DNA of 64,000 nt, taken from NCBI GenBank assembly GCA_035294305.1, contig DATGLD010000045.1, forward strand, positions 124,001-188,000, in the 5' to 3' direction. Numbering within the stretch: position 1 is the first letter of the stretch; every line of letters begins with the position of its first letter. This DNA comes from DASRBN01 sp035294305. GTDB lineage: Bacteria > Chloroflexota > Ktedonobacteria > Ktedonobacterales > Ktedonobacteraceae. This document shows, piece by piece, positions 8,988 to 18,576 of the stretch. Position numbers and translations under genes: made by a program. A model generated the notes under the pieces. It was not told where the DNA came from, did not search any database, and was given only the letters and a program-made list of their open reading frames with translations.

Positions 8988-9818
8988 ATGAGCGAATTTA
9001 TGCCAGGGCGCCAGCTGGATACTCATCCTGGCGATCTCAGCGTTCTTGATACCCGGCCCATGCCTCGTATAGTCCAGGGCTTGAGGAAGGTTCCGGAAAT
9101 TACGGTCTATTTCTGGATCATCAAATTGTTGACTACCGCCATGGGTGAATCAACCTCTGATTATCTGGTTCATGCAATTGACCCGGTGATTGCGGTGGGA
9201 CTCGGAGGTATTGGCCTGTTGATCGCTCTGATACTACAATTCTACGTGCGTCGATATGTCGCATGGATCTACTGGTTAGCGGCTCTCATGGTCGCTGTAT
9301 TCGGCACTATGGCTGCTGATGCGGTGCATATTGTGCTCGGCATCCCATACGTAGTGTCAACTATTTTCTTTGCGATTGTACTGGCCATCATCTTCATTGT
9401 CTGGTATAGGAGCGAGAAAACGTTGTCCATCCATAGCATCACTACGCGCCGCCGCGAGCTGTTTTACTGGGCTGCGATCATGGCGACTTTTGCACTAGGT
9501 ACCGCTACTGGAGATTTGACCGCCTTTACTTTCAACCTGGGCTTCTTCCCGTCAGCCGTGCTGTTTATGGTAGTAATCGCTATACCGGCAATTGGCTACT
9601 TTCTGTTCGGCCTGAACGAGATTTTTGCTTTCTGGTTTGCCTATATCATAACGCGCCCGCTGGGTGCTTCGTTTGCCGACTGGTTTGGGAAACCTCATAG
9701 CCTGAGTGGACTTGGCATGGGAGATGGACCGGTCAGCGTAGTACTCGGAATTCTGATCATCATCTTCGTGGGTTATCTGACGATCACCCGCAAGGATGTT
9801 AAAAGCGGCCAGCAATAG
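8988..9818 (+). CDS. COG4705/DUF347-type multispanning membrane protein
   Basis: 276 residues from ATG 8988, which has AAGGAGAG 7 bases upstream; ATG 8940 lacks a site. After a soluble N-terminus (about 40 aa) with KVPEITVYFWIIKLLTTAMGE, about eight hydrophobic helices follow. The K-x-PE-x-T-x-FWIIK-x-L-x-T-x-GE pattern, repeated in degenerate form (TFALGTATGDLTAF), is the signature of the DUF347 repeat family. Members are inner-membrane proteins of unknown transport function, sometimes linked to metal stress. No neighbour points to a substrate. Confidence 0.85.
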   Translation: MSEFMPGRQLDTHPGDLSVLDTRPMPRIVQGLRKVPEITVYFWIIKLLTTAMGESTSDYLVHAIDPVIAVGLGGIGLLIALILQFYVRRYVAWIYWLAALMVAVFGTMAADAVHIVLGIPYVVSTIFFAIVLAIIFIVWYRSEKTLSIHSITTRRRELFYWAAIMATFALGTATGDLTAFTFNLGFFPSAVLFMVVIAIPAIGYFLFGLNEIFAFWFAYIITRPLGASFADWFGKPHSLSGLGMGDGPVSVVLGILIIIFVGYLTITRKDVKSGQQ

Positions 9819-9830
9819 CTTCCCATAACA

Positions 9831-9839
9831 TGGTATAAT
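9831..9839 (+). promoter_or_regulatory. Extended -10 promoter element
   Basis: TGGTATAAT: a perfect TATAAT (9834-9839) with the TGn extension, but no TTGACA-like hexamer at the right distance. It is about 58 bases upstream of ATG 9897. Confidence 0.5.
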
Positions 9840-9896
9840 CTTATCCATAAATTACAGCATGGTTGATAAATAACAACGTGCACGGGGGAGTTGTTT

Positions 9897-11717
9897 ATGA
9901 AAAACACCTATGCAGCGGCATTAGTGTTCATGGCCATCGTTGTGCCTATCCCTCTACTCGCGGCGTTCATCGCTGCCATCTCTTATATCATCCTGGGACA
10001 ACAATTCGGCTCGACCATCTGGCTTAACTGGGTAGCATTAGTATCTGGTCTGGGTGTAACTCTCCTTGCCTGGCTCATCACTGCTATCTTCTGCAGGAGA
10101 CGTGCCACGGCCAAATATTCAAATAGAGTCAGCTATGATGCGATTATGCAGGAATTAACCCGGCTGAAAATCAACTACGATCATATAGATGTGAACAACG
10201 TAGATCAAGGTCTTGAGGAGAAAGAAGTTGTTGAAGCTCTTGTAACGGGTCAGGCCGTCGAAATTGTCGATGCCGTTGATGCTGAAGAAATGGCCCTAGC
10301 TGCCTCTGCCATTGGATCTGCGGGCGTTGCCGGGGCGAATGGAGCTATCGAATCGCCGCAGCAGAATAGTGATACCGGGGCGCTTGAGAGGGCCTATGCC
10401 AATCTGTATGGTGAGCAGGATGATGATAGTGTTGAGGGCCAGTTGAAAAAGAATGGTATACAATGGGTACTCGGTAGCGGCTACATCGATATATGGAACA
10501 GGCTCCAGGCGGCAGATCAAGAAATGATTGCTTTGCTTCCCAAAGAGACACTTGTGGCCGATGCGGACTATGACCTGCTGCGCCTGGATGGTTCAACTGT
10601 TCCCAATAGGGAACACTGGATTGATGTTATCAATAAGGCGAAAGCAACCCTTGAGAAGGTCGACAAACAAAAAAAGTCTGCGGGTCAAACACAGCAGGTG
10701 GCGACGGAGCAGCAGATATTGGGGCAGGCGTTGCTGGATTTGATCAAGGCAACCGTTTCCTCGTCCAAGTTGCCGCTAGACGATGCCAATATTCCCCGGA
10801 GCCTTGGGCCAGCGCTCTTCTCACTACTAAAAAGCGCTTTTGCGGACCCACCACCGGAGGTGCAAGAGACTGAGGCGCAGGCGCGGGAGAGTCTCCGCCA
10901 GGCTCGCGTCGCCATCAATTCATATATTACGAATCGCTGGGCCGGGCTGATAGAGTCTCGTAACCGGCTCATGGGAACCTCGTTTTTTGCATCGACTTTC
11001 ATTTTGATCTTATTTGTTATTGCTATTCTTGGTAATGCCCCAGCGTCATCGCTTCTTGCAGGCCTGGTCTTCTTTTTTGTCGGCGCGGTGGCCGGACTTT
11101 TTCCACGTCTTACTCCCAAGATGGATGTGAGTCGTCCGTCTTCTGCAAAGAAGAAATCATCTTCTGCCAATACATCTAGTAGCGCGAGCGGGCAGATGGC
11201 TAAAACTGCCGGGCCGTCTAACGGCTCTAAGGGCAATGGCAATGGAAAATCCGCCGGTCAAAATGGAAGTGCGCATTCGAATGGCTCATCGAGCGATGAC
11301 AAGCCTCCCAGCGATGATTATGGACTGACCATAGCAAGGGTTCTAGCTACCCCTGTTTTCTCCGGTCTTGCGGCTCTGATCGGTGTAGTGTTGGCCAGCA
11401 TGCTCTCAATAGCACTCGTTTCCCTCACGCCGGCGCAATCAAGCAATAATACAGCGACCCCAACCCATCCGGCTATTGTCGCCACCGCTACTCCAACAGC
11501 AGTATTGGGTCCGGCTACAGCGCCGGCTAGTCGCGTAGTTCCAAATTATCCCTCACTCGATCAGGTATACAGCCTCACCACGAACGTCCAGGGGGTGATT
11601 TTCGCGGCGATCTTTGGCTTTTTACCAAGCCTTGTCATAAATGCGCTGCAAAAGGAAGCATCACTGATCATGAGCCAGTTGAAGAGTACCGATCCGGGTG
11701 AGGATGGTGGCGGCTGA
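9897..11717 (+). CDS. Hypothetical multi-domain membrane protein
   Basis: 606 residues from ATG 9897, with GGGGGAG 6 bases upstream; TTG 9891 would place the start against that site. Two N-terminal helices (about 8-35 and 42-65) are followed by a large soluble region of about 290 residues without known motifs. Two close helices follow (about 360-395), then a Ser/Gly/Asn/Lys-rich low-complexity linker (about 405-475). Further hydrophobic segments lie at about 485-510 and 570-590. A Thr/Pro/Ala-rich stretch between the last helices looks extracytoplasmic. No family recognised; a large membrane scaffold or sensor is possible. Confidence 0.75.
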   Translation: MKNTYAAALVFMAIVVPIPLLAAFIAAISYIILGQQFGSTIWLNWVALVSGLGVTLLAWLITAIFCRRRATAKYSNRVSYDAIMQELTRLKINYDHIDVNNVDQGLEEKEVVEALVTGQAVEIVDAVDAEEMALAASAIGSAGVAGANGAIESPQQNSDTGALERAYANLYGEQDDDSVEGQLKKNGIQWVLGSGYIDIWNRLQAADQEMIALLPKETLVADADYDLLRLDGSTVPNREHWIDVINKAKATLEKVDKQKKSAGQTQQVATEQQILGQALLDLIKATVSSSKLPLDDANIPRSLGPALFSLLKSAFADPPPEVQETEAQARESLRQARVAINSYITNRWAGLIESRNRLMGTSFFASTFILILFVIAILGNAPASSLLAGLVFFFVGAVAGLFPRLTPKMDVSRPSSAKKKSSSANTSSSASGQMAKTAGPSNGSKGNGNGKSAGQNGSAHSNGSSSDDKPPSDDYGLTIARVLATPVFSGLAALIGVVLASMLSIALVSLTPAQSSNNTATPTHPAIVATATPTAVLGPATAPASRVVPNYPSLDQVYSLTTNVQGVIFAAIFGFLPSLVINALQKEASLIMSQLKSTDPGEDGGG

Positions 11718-12023
11718 TATATCAAATGATTCCCGCAAGTTCATGTTCTGACCTTTATACCGCTTTAAGTTATCAAGGCCCCATTGAAAAATTGGTGCAA
11801 TCGACGTTCTAGATCCGAGCGATTAATATTGTTTCCCTTGCTGTGGTTTTGGTGATTCATGAGTTATGTTGCCAGATTTAGCGGTACTTAAAGATTAAGC
11901 GTAGTGTACTGAAATAAGTGCCATGATGTTTATGAATACCGATATATTGGATAAATGATGTTCTCGATAAATTAGCTGCATTTAATAGCTAGTTTAATGT
12001 TGTGAACATTATGAAAGCGGTGA
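11718..12023. other. AT-rich intergenic stretch
   Basis: Markedly richer in A and T than its surroundings. No gene, repeat or terminator that can be supported is seen. It is continuous with the decayed frames at 12024-12660, so the whole 11.7-12.66 kb interval may be a remnant of acquired DNA. Confidence 0.4.
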
Positions 12024-12362
12024 AGAAATAAGTGCTACGTTTTAGAACAGGCTCATACTTTTTTCTTTTCTATTTATGAAGCTGTAAAAGAGAAAGATAG
12101 GGTGAGCTTCTATATAGATGAAGTAAAATATCACGGTGTGCCGCACCTCATTAACTCTAAAGATTCCTCAGAGTTAGAAGAATACATCCATGCCCGGCAT
12201 CTCATAGAACGCCGGTATGATTGGCCAGAAGGAAAGCTAGGAGGGAATCCTGTTATTATTCGCTTTCAAATTATTGAAGATGTTATCGATGGGTGATCGT
12301 TAGATGAGTCGGCTGTGATGGCGGATTGGGCCGAGCATTTAAGAAATAAGAAGGTAATGGCT
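12024..12362 (+). pseudogene. Decayed ORF with in-frame TGA, function unknown
   Basis: One frame reads coding-like from 12024 to 12362 (YVLEQAHTFFFSIYEAVKEKD, then YIDEVKYHGVPHLIN, then SAVMADWAEHLRNKKVMAF). It has no start codon at its beginning, a stop before it, and a TGA at 12294-12296 in its middle. The only intact piece is GTG 12102 to 12296 (64 aa), with a poor ribosome binding site. It is AT-rich compared with its neighbours. I read it as a broken small gene, possibly acquired. No family recognised. Confidence 0.35.
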
Positions 12363-12409
12363 TTTAGGAAGAGCAATCATTGATACCTCCAGACCTCAAG
12401 AAATTTGTG

Positions 12410-12438
12410 TTGAACAAAACGTCGAATACTGATATACT
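12410..12438 (+). promoter_or_regulatory. Sigma-70 promoter upstream of the EF-G2 gene
   Basis: TTGAAC (12410-12415), 17 bases, TATACT (12433-12438). It lies about 240 bases upstream of ATG 12678, inside a short AT-rich frame that I therefore do not call as a gene. Confidence 0.5.
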
Positions 12439-12677
12439 ACACCATACCAATGAAGCAGGATGGGCGTATTGCATAGCTTTTCACCCTGAAATAGCCCAAA
12501 TACCCTTTAATTTGCGTGGGGTTGCAGGTGATTCGTTTCGCTACCTGTTATTTGAATGGGTCGAATCATCGCTCGCATGCTCCTATCGTCTTCCTGGGCG
12601 TAGTCAGACGCGACAAAACGCAATAGGCTTAGAGAAGATGGATAGGCGCTAAGATTATCAGGAGGATACAAGGTTTC

Positions 12678-14732
12678 ATGAAGGTCTATACCGCGGAACA
12701 CATTCGCAATGTCGCATTGATTTCTCATGTTGGAGCAGGCAAAACGTCTCTGGTGGACACAGCTCTCTACGATAGCGGCGCTGTCACACGGCAGGGCAAG
12801 GTTGATGAGGGTACCTCGATCTCCGATTATGACCCTGATGAATTGAAACGCCACATGTCGCTAAATGCCAAAGTTCTTCCTGTTGAATGGAGGAATACCA
12901 AGATTAATTTTATCGACACGCCCGGCTATGCTGATTTCGTGGGTGAGGTGAAAGCCGGGCTACGGGTGGCAGATGCCGCGCTGGTCGTTGTCACCGCTGA
13001 AAAAGGCGTGGAGGTGGGCACGGAACTTACCTGGCAATATGCCGATGAGCGTAACCTGCCGCGTATGGTGTTTGTCAACAAGCTCGACCGTGAGAATACC
13101 TCGTTCGATAATGCCCTGGAGTCGCTGCGCAAACAGTTCGGCCTCAAGGTCGTTCCCTTGCAGCTTCCCATTGGTGAGCAGTCCGCCTTTAGAGGCGTCG
13201 TCGATCTCGTCTCTCAGAAAGCATATACCTTTGAGGGCGGCAACAAAGTGCAGGAAATTCCTGTGCCCACTGAATTAAAGGGCCGCATCAGTACCTATCG
13301 CGAACAACTGATCGAGTCAGCTGTTGAAAGCGATGACGCCATGATGGAGAAGTTTCTCGAAGGTGAAGAACTGAGCGACGACGAGATACTCGCCGTCATC
13401 AAACAGGGAACGCGTACCGGCCAGCTCATTCCGGTATTATGCGGGGCTGGCAGCAAGAACATCGGCGTGCAGACGCTACTCGATGCTATCGTCGATTATC
13501 TGCCGAGTGCGGCGGAGGCCTTGCCTGAGGATGCGAAAGCGCTCGGTGACAATCTCTCGCTGTTCGTCTTCAAGACCGCGGCGGCGCAAGTTGGTATAAT
13601 CAGCACGTTCCGAGTCTACTCTGGAACACTCAAGCCCGATAGCCATGTGTATAACGTCCAGACAAAAGCAGATGAGCGTATAGGGCAGTTGATTATTCCG
13701 CGCGGCAAGATGCAGGAGACGGCGACGGAACTTGCCGCCGGCGATATTGGAGCGGCAGCGAAGTTCTCCAATACCCATACGGGCGATACTCTTACCGGCA
13801 GCAAGGATATTATTGAGCCACTGGCCCCGATTAACTTTCCCGAACCATGTTACACCGTAGCCGTTTTCCCCAAGAGCCAGGCCGACCTCGATAAGATGAG
13901 CAACGCCCTGGCGCGAGTCGTTGAAGAAGATCGTACGCTGCGTGTCACACGCGATCCAGAAACGGCAGAGGTGCTGCTTTCGGGCATGGGTGAGTCGCAT
14001 ATTCAGATCACTATTGAGGGTATCAAGCGCAAGTACGGCGTCGATCTCGAAGCGCGCGACCCACGCATCTCCTATCGTGAGACCATTCGTAAGAAGGCGC
14101 GTGCCAATGGGCGCCACAAGCGTCAGAGTGGCGGTCATGGCCAGTTCGGTGATGTATGGCTGGAGATTGAGCCACTACCAATGGATGGCGAGGAGACTTT
14201 CATCTTCGAAGACAAAATTGTTGGTGGCGTCGTGCCGGGCCAGTATATTCCAGGTGTTGAAAAAGGCGTGCGCGACTCACTGAAGCGTGGTTTCATCTCC
14301 GGCAATCCGATGGTGTATGTCAAGGTGGCCCTGGTCGATGGCAAATACCACCCGGTTGACTCTTCCGCACAATCCTTTGAAATTGCCGCCTCACTTGGTA
14401 TGCAGGAAGCCGTTCCACAGGCCAGTCCAACCATCCTGGAGCCTATCATGACGGTCACTATAACGGTGCCCGAAGCCAACATGGGTGACGTGATGAGCGA
14501 CATCAACACCAAACGTGGGCGCGTGCTCGGTATGGCTTCACTCGGGAACGGCATGCAGCAGATTACCGCCAATGTGCCGCAAGCCGAGATGCTGCATTAT
14601 GCCACCGACCTGCGTTCCATCACCCAGGGACGCGGCTCGTTCAAGATGGAATTCTATCAATACGAAGAGGTGCCTGCCAACATCCAGCAAGAGATCATCG
14701 CTCAATATAAGAAGTCTCAATCTGAAAAGTAA
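12678..14732 (+). CDS. fusA: Elongation factor G-like GTPase (EF-G2 type)
   Basis: 684 residues; AGGAGG lies about 12 bases before ATG. Domain order is that of EF-G: GTPase (1-280), OB/domain II, domains III-V ending before QQEIIAQYKKSQ. The P-loop reads SHVGAGKTS, the G3 motif DTPGYADF and the G4 motif NKLDREN. The usual RGITI block of canonical EF-G is replaced by HMSLNAKV. The start IRNVALISHVGAGKTSL and the phrase EGTSISDYDPDE are typical of the second, EF-G-like paralogue rather than the main translocase. It is monocistronic, without the str operon genes (rpsL, rpsG, tuf), which also fits a paralogue. Its exact role in translation (translocation, recycling or rescue) is not settled for this class. 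Confidence 0.9.
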   Translation: MKVYTAEHIRNVALISHVGAGKTSLVDTALYDSGAVTRQGKVDEGTSISDYDPDELKRHMSLNAKVLPVEWRNTKINFIDTPGYADFVGEVKAGLRVADAALVVVTAEKGVEVGTELTWQYADERNLPRMVFVNKLDRENTSFDNALESLRKQFGLKVVPLQLPIGEQSAFRGVVDLVSQKAYTFEGGNKVQEIPVPTELKGRISTYREQLIESAVESDDAMMEKFLEGEELSDDEILAVIKQGTRTGQLIPVLCGAGSKNIGVQTLLDAIVDYLPSAAEALPEDAKALGDNLSLFVFKTAAAQVGIISTFRVYSGTLKPDSHVYNVQTKADERIGQLIIPRGKMQETATELAAGDIGAAAKFSNTHTGDTLTGSKDIIEPLAPINFPEPCYTVAVFPKSQADLDKMSNALARVVEEDRTLRVTRDPETAEVLLSGMGESHIQITIEGIKRKYGVDLEARDPRISYRETIRKKARANGRHKRQSGGHGQFGDVWLEIEPLPMDGEETFIFEDKIVGGVVPGQYIPGVEKGVRDSLKRGFISGNPMVYVKVALVDGKYHPVDSSAQSFEIAASLGMQEAVPQASPTILEPIMTVTITVPEANMGDVMSDINTKRGRVLGMASLGNGMQQITANVPQAEMLHYATDLRSITQGRGSFKMEFYQYEEVPANIQQEIIAQYKKSQSEK

Positions 14733-14744
14733 GTAGGGATCTTC

Positions 14745-14777
14745 ATCCAGGGCGACCCTCCTGCGGTCGCCCTGGAT
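14745..14777. terminator. Bidirectional hairpin between convergent genes
   Basis: A 13-bp perfect stem (ATCCAGGGCGACC at 14745-14757, complement at 14765-14777) with a 7-base loop lies 13 bases after the EF-G2 stop. The T-tract is weak (TCCTTCC), so it may work mainly as a 3'-end stabiliser for both convergent transcripts. Confidence 0.65.
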
Positions 14778-14816
14778 TCCTTCCATAGCCGTCTGTTTAA
14801 TGATCACTTTCCCCTC

Positions 14817-16277
14817 TCATGAGCCAGCCGGAGCACTCTCTTCGGGCGCTGCCTTAACGCCTGTCCGCTGCGGAAAAAACGGGCGCAGGATGAGAAAGAT
14901 GGCGATGCTCACGGCTGCCCCGAGCAAGTAGCCCAGGCTGGTGCTGGCAAAGATGCCGGTTGCCAGCGGACCGGTGAAGAAAGAAGATTGAGTAAAGAGC
15001 AATCCAACAATGACTCCGACCAGCCAGGCGATACAGGCGGGAATATTGAAACCGCCGGTATAGTAATAGGCGCTGTTGGGGCTCAGGTCAACCAGACTAT
15101 CGCTATCATAGCTACGACGCCAGATCATATCCACCAGGAAGATCGCGGCCCACACCGTCAAACCGTCGGCCAGCACCAGCAAGAAGCTGGTGAGCGCGCC
15201 CTGAAAATCATTGCGGATGAGCAATACATAGATGGAGCCGGCGATCATCAGCACTCCATCGATCAGCACAGCATACTGGCGCTTGAGGCGAACTCCCATA
15301 GCGAGCAGATTCAGGCCGGAGGAATAAATGTCGAGGGCGGCCCCGGCTAACAAGCCACCAATAGCGGTCAGCAGGTAAGGAACGGCAAGCCAGGCTGGCA
15401 GGGCCTCTCGGATCGGGGCCAGTGGGTCGGAAGCCGTTAGCACATTAGGTTTGAACGAGGCCAGTAGTACACCTGTAATCATCAGGACATAGAGGGGAAA
15501 AGTGCCGCCAAAGACGGTCCAGAATGTGATAGCGCGTCCTGAACTGCGACGCGGGAGGTAGCGTGCATAATCCGCGCCTGCGTTAATCCAGCCGATTCCG
15601 GTGCCGGCCATGATGATGACAAAAGCAGTGATGACTCCAGTATCCCATGCTGCCGGGGGTTGGCTCACAAGGTTAGCCCAGTTAGTCTGTGGCAACAGAA
15701 AAGCAATGATGACAACGGTCAATAGACCGAAGACCCAGGTCGCGGCGCGTTGAATCCAGACGAGCGTGGCGTGTCCCCAGTATCCGCAGGCCACAACCAG
15801 CGCTGCCAGGAACAGGATGCTGACAACGGTCCAGGCAGGATTCGCCGCTATGCCGAACACTTGCAAAAGCTCCAGAAAGGCGCCGGTGGAGGCGATGACC
15901 AGGATGGTTTCCCAACCTACCAGGCTGATCCAGCTAATAAAGGTTGGGCCAAGATTGCCGCGCGTGCCAAAAACTGCCCGCGAAAGGGTCAACATGGGCG
16001 CGCCTCCCCAAACCCCTGGCAGGCTCAGCAGGCCAACGAAGAGAAAAGAAACAGCGGTCGCCAGCAATCCAACCACCAGACCTTGCCACAGGTTCAGGCC
16101 GTTGCCGGTCAGATAGCCGGCGCCATAGACAATGCCCAGGATGCTCACGTTGCTGGCGAACCAGATCCAGAATAGCTCGAACGGATGTCCATGGCGCTGT
16201 TCCTGGCCGATAGGGTTGATGCCATTCATCTCAATAGACCACACGCGGTCGCTTTCAGGTTGTGTGATGCTACTCAT
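14817..16277 (-). CDS. NCS1-family purine/cytosine permease-like transporter
   Basis: 486 residues from ATG 16277, with AGGAG upstream. About twelve hydrophobic helices. The N-terminal cytosolic part carries NGINPIGQEQRHGHPFELFWIWFASN, then GLLSLPGVWGGAPMLTLSRAVFG, which matches the nucleobase:cation symporter-1 entry helix and its PxxxxSR motif. It should import a purine, pyrimidine or related heterocycle (allantoin, hydantoin) with H+ or Na+. No nucleobase-degradation genes lie nearby to fix the substrate. It is transcribed alone and converges with the EF-G2 gene. Confidence 0.88.
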   Translation of the reverse strand: MSSITQPESDRVWSIEMNGINPIGQEQRHGHPFELFWIWFASNVSILGIVYGAGYLTGNGLNLWQGLVVGLLATAVSFLFVGLLSLPGVWGGAPMLTLSRAVFGTRGNLGPTFISWISLVGWETILVIASTGAFLELLQVFGIAANPAWTVVSILFLAALVVACGYWGHATLVWIQRAATWVFGLLTVVIIAFLLPQTNWANLVSQPPAAWDTGVITAFVIIMAGTGIGWINAGADYARYLPRRSSGRAITFWTVFGGTFPLYVLMITGVLLASFKPNVLTASDPLAPIREALPAWLAVPYLLTAIGGLLAGAALDIYSSGLNLLAMGVRLKRQYAVLIDGVLMIAGSIYVLLIRNDFQGALTSFLLVLADGLTVWAAIFLVDMIWRRSYDSDSLVDLSPNSAYYYTGGFNIPACIAWLVGVIVGLLFTQSSFFTGPLATGIFASTSLGYLLGAAVSIAIFLILRPFFPQRTGVKAAPEESAPAGS

Positions 16278-16468
16278 CGTTTCTGCTCCTGTTTCATAAT
16301 GGATGGTTGCACGAGAGACAGTGGCAGAAAAAATAATACTGCCTGTATCAAGCAGAAACAATGGTCAGGAACAGAATATTCCACCTGAGCTTGCTGTGAA
16401 AGAGCCAGGGGCCTCAGTGTATCATATCAGCATCTCAGGAACGTTACGGTAAGCATTATGGGGCTGGT

Positions 16469-18373
16469 TCATAATGTATCGAGTGGCTGGTGGCCGTAAG
16501 CCCTGTTGAGCATCTGATCGATGTTGTAGCAGGCTGTAATCAATGAAAGATGGGTGAAAGCCTGCGGATAGTTACCCAGAGCCTCTCCGGTGGGACCAAT
16601 TTCCTCGGCATAGAGACCTACATGGTTGCTGTAAGTCATGATCTTCTCAAGAATTAGACGAGCCTGATCCAGGCGACCGGCACGAGCGAGGCTTTCCGCC
16701 AGCCAGAAGCTACACGCTGTGAAGGTACCCTCAACGCTGCCAAGACCATCGGCCGCCGCCTTTTTGGGGTCGTAGCGATGCACAAGCGAATCGCTCGTCA
16801 GCTCTTTTTCGATGCGATTGATGGTAGCGAGCATACGTGGATCAGTTGGGCCGGTAAAATTTGTCAGCACCATGAGCAGGGAACTGGCATCGATGGCGTC
16901 GCTGCCATAATACTGGACAAAACTGTTCACATTATCGCTCCATCCTGCGTGCATGATCTGTTCGTAAATCTCCGCGCTTTTTTGCATCCAATCGGCCATG
17001 GGAGCTGGTAAACCACGGTGGCGTGTCAGGCGCAGTGCGCGGTCGAAGGCTACCCAGCTCATCAAGCGTGAATGCACGAAGCGTTTGGGTCCGCCTCGTA
17101 CCTCCCATATGCCTTCGTCGGGTTCCTGCCAGTGGTCGCTCAGCCATTCAAGCAGCCGGCGTAGGTTTTGCCAGAGATCGTAAGAGATAGTGTCGTAACG
17201 GTTATAGATGTAGATTGCATCCATCAACTCACCGTATATATCAAGCTGGTTCTGCTTGTATGCGCCGTTGCCAATACGCACCGGCCTGCTGTGGCGATAT
17301 CCTTCCAGGTGGTCCAGGGTATATTCGGTCAAATCGTGTTCGCCATCGATGCCATACATGGGCTGCAGTGTGCCTTTCTCGCCGAGTTCATGGCAACGCG
17401 CATCGAGCCAGCCCATGAAGGCCTGTGCCTCCTCTGTAAATCCGAGTGTGAGCAGGCTATACAACGAGAATGACGCGTCACGCAACCAGGTATAGCGATA
17501 ATCCCAGTTGCGTGCCCCTCCAATGGTCTCTGGCAGGCTGGTGGTAGGCGCGGCAACGATAGCTCCGGTGGGCGCGTAGGTCAGCAGTTTTAAGACGAGG
17601 GCAGAACGGTGTACCGTCTCTCGCCAACGGCCATGATACTTACATTGTGACAACCAGCGACGCCAGTATTTTATCGTGCTCTGAAAGGCGGCATCGTACT
17701 CACTGTGCGAGCAATGGTGGGGCGCAAGATCATTATCTTTTGCGCTTTCAAGGATGAAATATACTCTCTGATTCGCATGCAGGGTAAAATGAGCGCGTAC
17801 TCCACCCTGACTATCTTCTTCAAGCGGTATAGAGGACGCCAATCCTAATGACAGGCTTTTACTATGAAAGATGACTCCTTCGTTTGATAGGTGAACTTCA
17901 TGCGCATCTCGCGCGTAATTGAACGCGGGCCTGCAGGTCAAATCAAATGAGAGCGATCCGCGTACTACGGCAACCGACCGAATAATATGATGCTGATGGC
18001 GTGCGCTGCCTTCGCGTTTGATAGGCATGAAGTCTGTGATCTCTCCAACGCCATCAACGGTCAGGAAGCGCGTGATGAGAATATTGGTCTCAGGTAAATA
18101 GAGTTGCTTGCGGCCCATGCCGGGTGTTTCGGGAGGCGCAATGCGAAAGAATCCCCCTTTTTCCGCGTCCAGAATGGCGCCGAAGACGCTGGGGGAGTCG
18201 AAGCGCGGTATGCAGCACCAGTCAATCGAGCCGTTTTTCCCGACCAGTGCAACGGTGTGCAGGTCACCGATCAAGGCGTAGTCCTCGATTGGCTGATAGG
18301 TCGATGAATGCTTCGGTGATTCTTCTACTTTTGTGTAAGGCTGTTGCTTATCTTCATGTTCTGCCTGTGCCAT
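16469..18373 (-). CDS. Glycoside hydrolase family 15 (glucoamylase/trehalase-like)
   Basis: 634 residues from ATG 18373, with GGAG 8 bases upstream. The N-terminus (YALIGDLHTVALVGKNGSIDWCCIPRFDS) and the WDYRYTWLRDASFSL block are diagnostic of bacterial GH15 enzymes. The YAEEIGPTGEALGNYPQAFTHLSLI block holds the conserved second Glu near the C-terminus. There is no signal peptide, so it is cytoplasmic. In bacteria this subgroup hydrolyses trehalose or alpha-1,4-glucans; the sequence does not separate the two. A glycogen debranching enzyme elsewhere in the window (42.5-44.7 kb) would be a metabolic partner. Confidence 0.9.
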   Translation of the reverse strand: MAQAEHEDKQQPYTKVEESPKHSSTYQPIEDYALIGDLHTVALVGKNGSIDWCCIPRFDSPSVFGAILDAEKGGFFRIAPPETPGMGRKQLYLPETNILITRFLTVDGVGEITDFMPIKREGSARHQHHIIRSVAVVRGSLSFDLTCRPAFNYARDAHEVHLSNEGVIFHSKSLSLGLASSIPLEEDSQGGVRAHFTLHANQRVYFILESAKDNDLAPHHCSHSEYDAAFQSTIKYWRRWLSQCKYHGRWRETVHRSALVLKLLTYAPTGAIVAAPTTSLPETIGGARNWDYRYTWLRDASFSLYSLLTLGFTEEAQAFMGWLDARCHELGEKGTLQPMYGIDGEHDLTEYTLDHLEGYRHSRPVRIGNGAYKQNQLDIYGELMDAIYIYNRYDTISYDLWQNLRRLLEWLSDHWQEPDEGIWEVRGGPKRFVHSRLMSWVAFDRALRLTRHRGLPAPMADWMQKSAEIYEQIMHAGWSDNVNSFVQYYGSDAIDASSLLMVLTNFTGPTDPRMLATINRIEKELTSDSLVHRYDPKKAAADGLGSVEGTFTACSFWLAESLARAGRLDQARLILEKIMTYSNHVGLYAEEIGPTGEALGNYPQAFTHLSLITACYNIDQMLNRAYGHQPLDTL

Positions 18374-18576
18374 TGTTTTTTCTCCATTGTGAAATAGCAA
18401 CTTCTTTTCTTTCTTACGAACACGTGTGACAGCGAATGATAGGAGATAGAAAGTCGGCTTGCTATGAGTATCTTATCATACTCGGGTTGCTGCTATGAGG
18501 TTTCTGATGATATTTATAAGTGGCCCATAAGTGATATACTCCAGGGGTACTATTGTATTCATTTAGGAGTATGTTC

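Noticed and set aside
12380..12652. 90-codon TTG-started frame in the AT-rich island
   Set aside because: A good promoter (12410-12438) lies inside it, the start is TTG, and no family is recognised. It is more likely the leader region of the EF-G2 gene.
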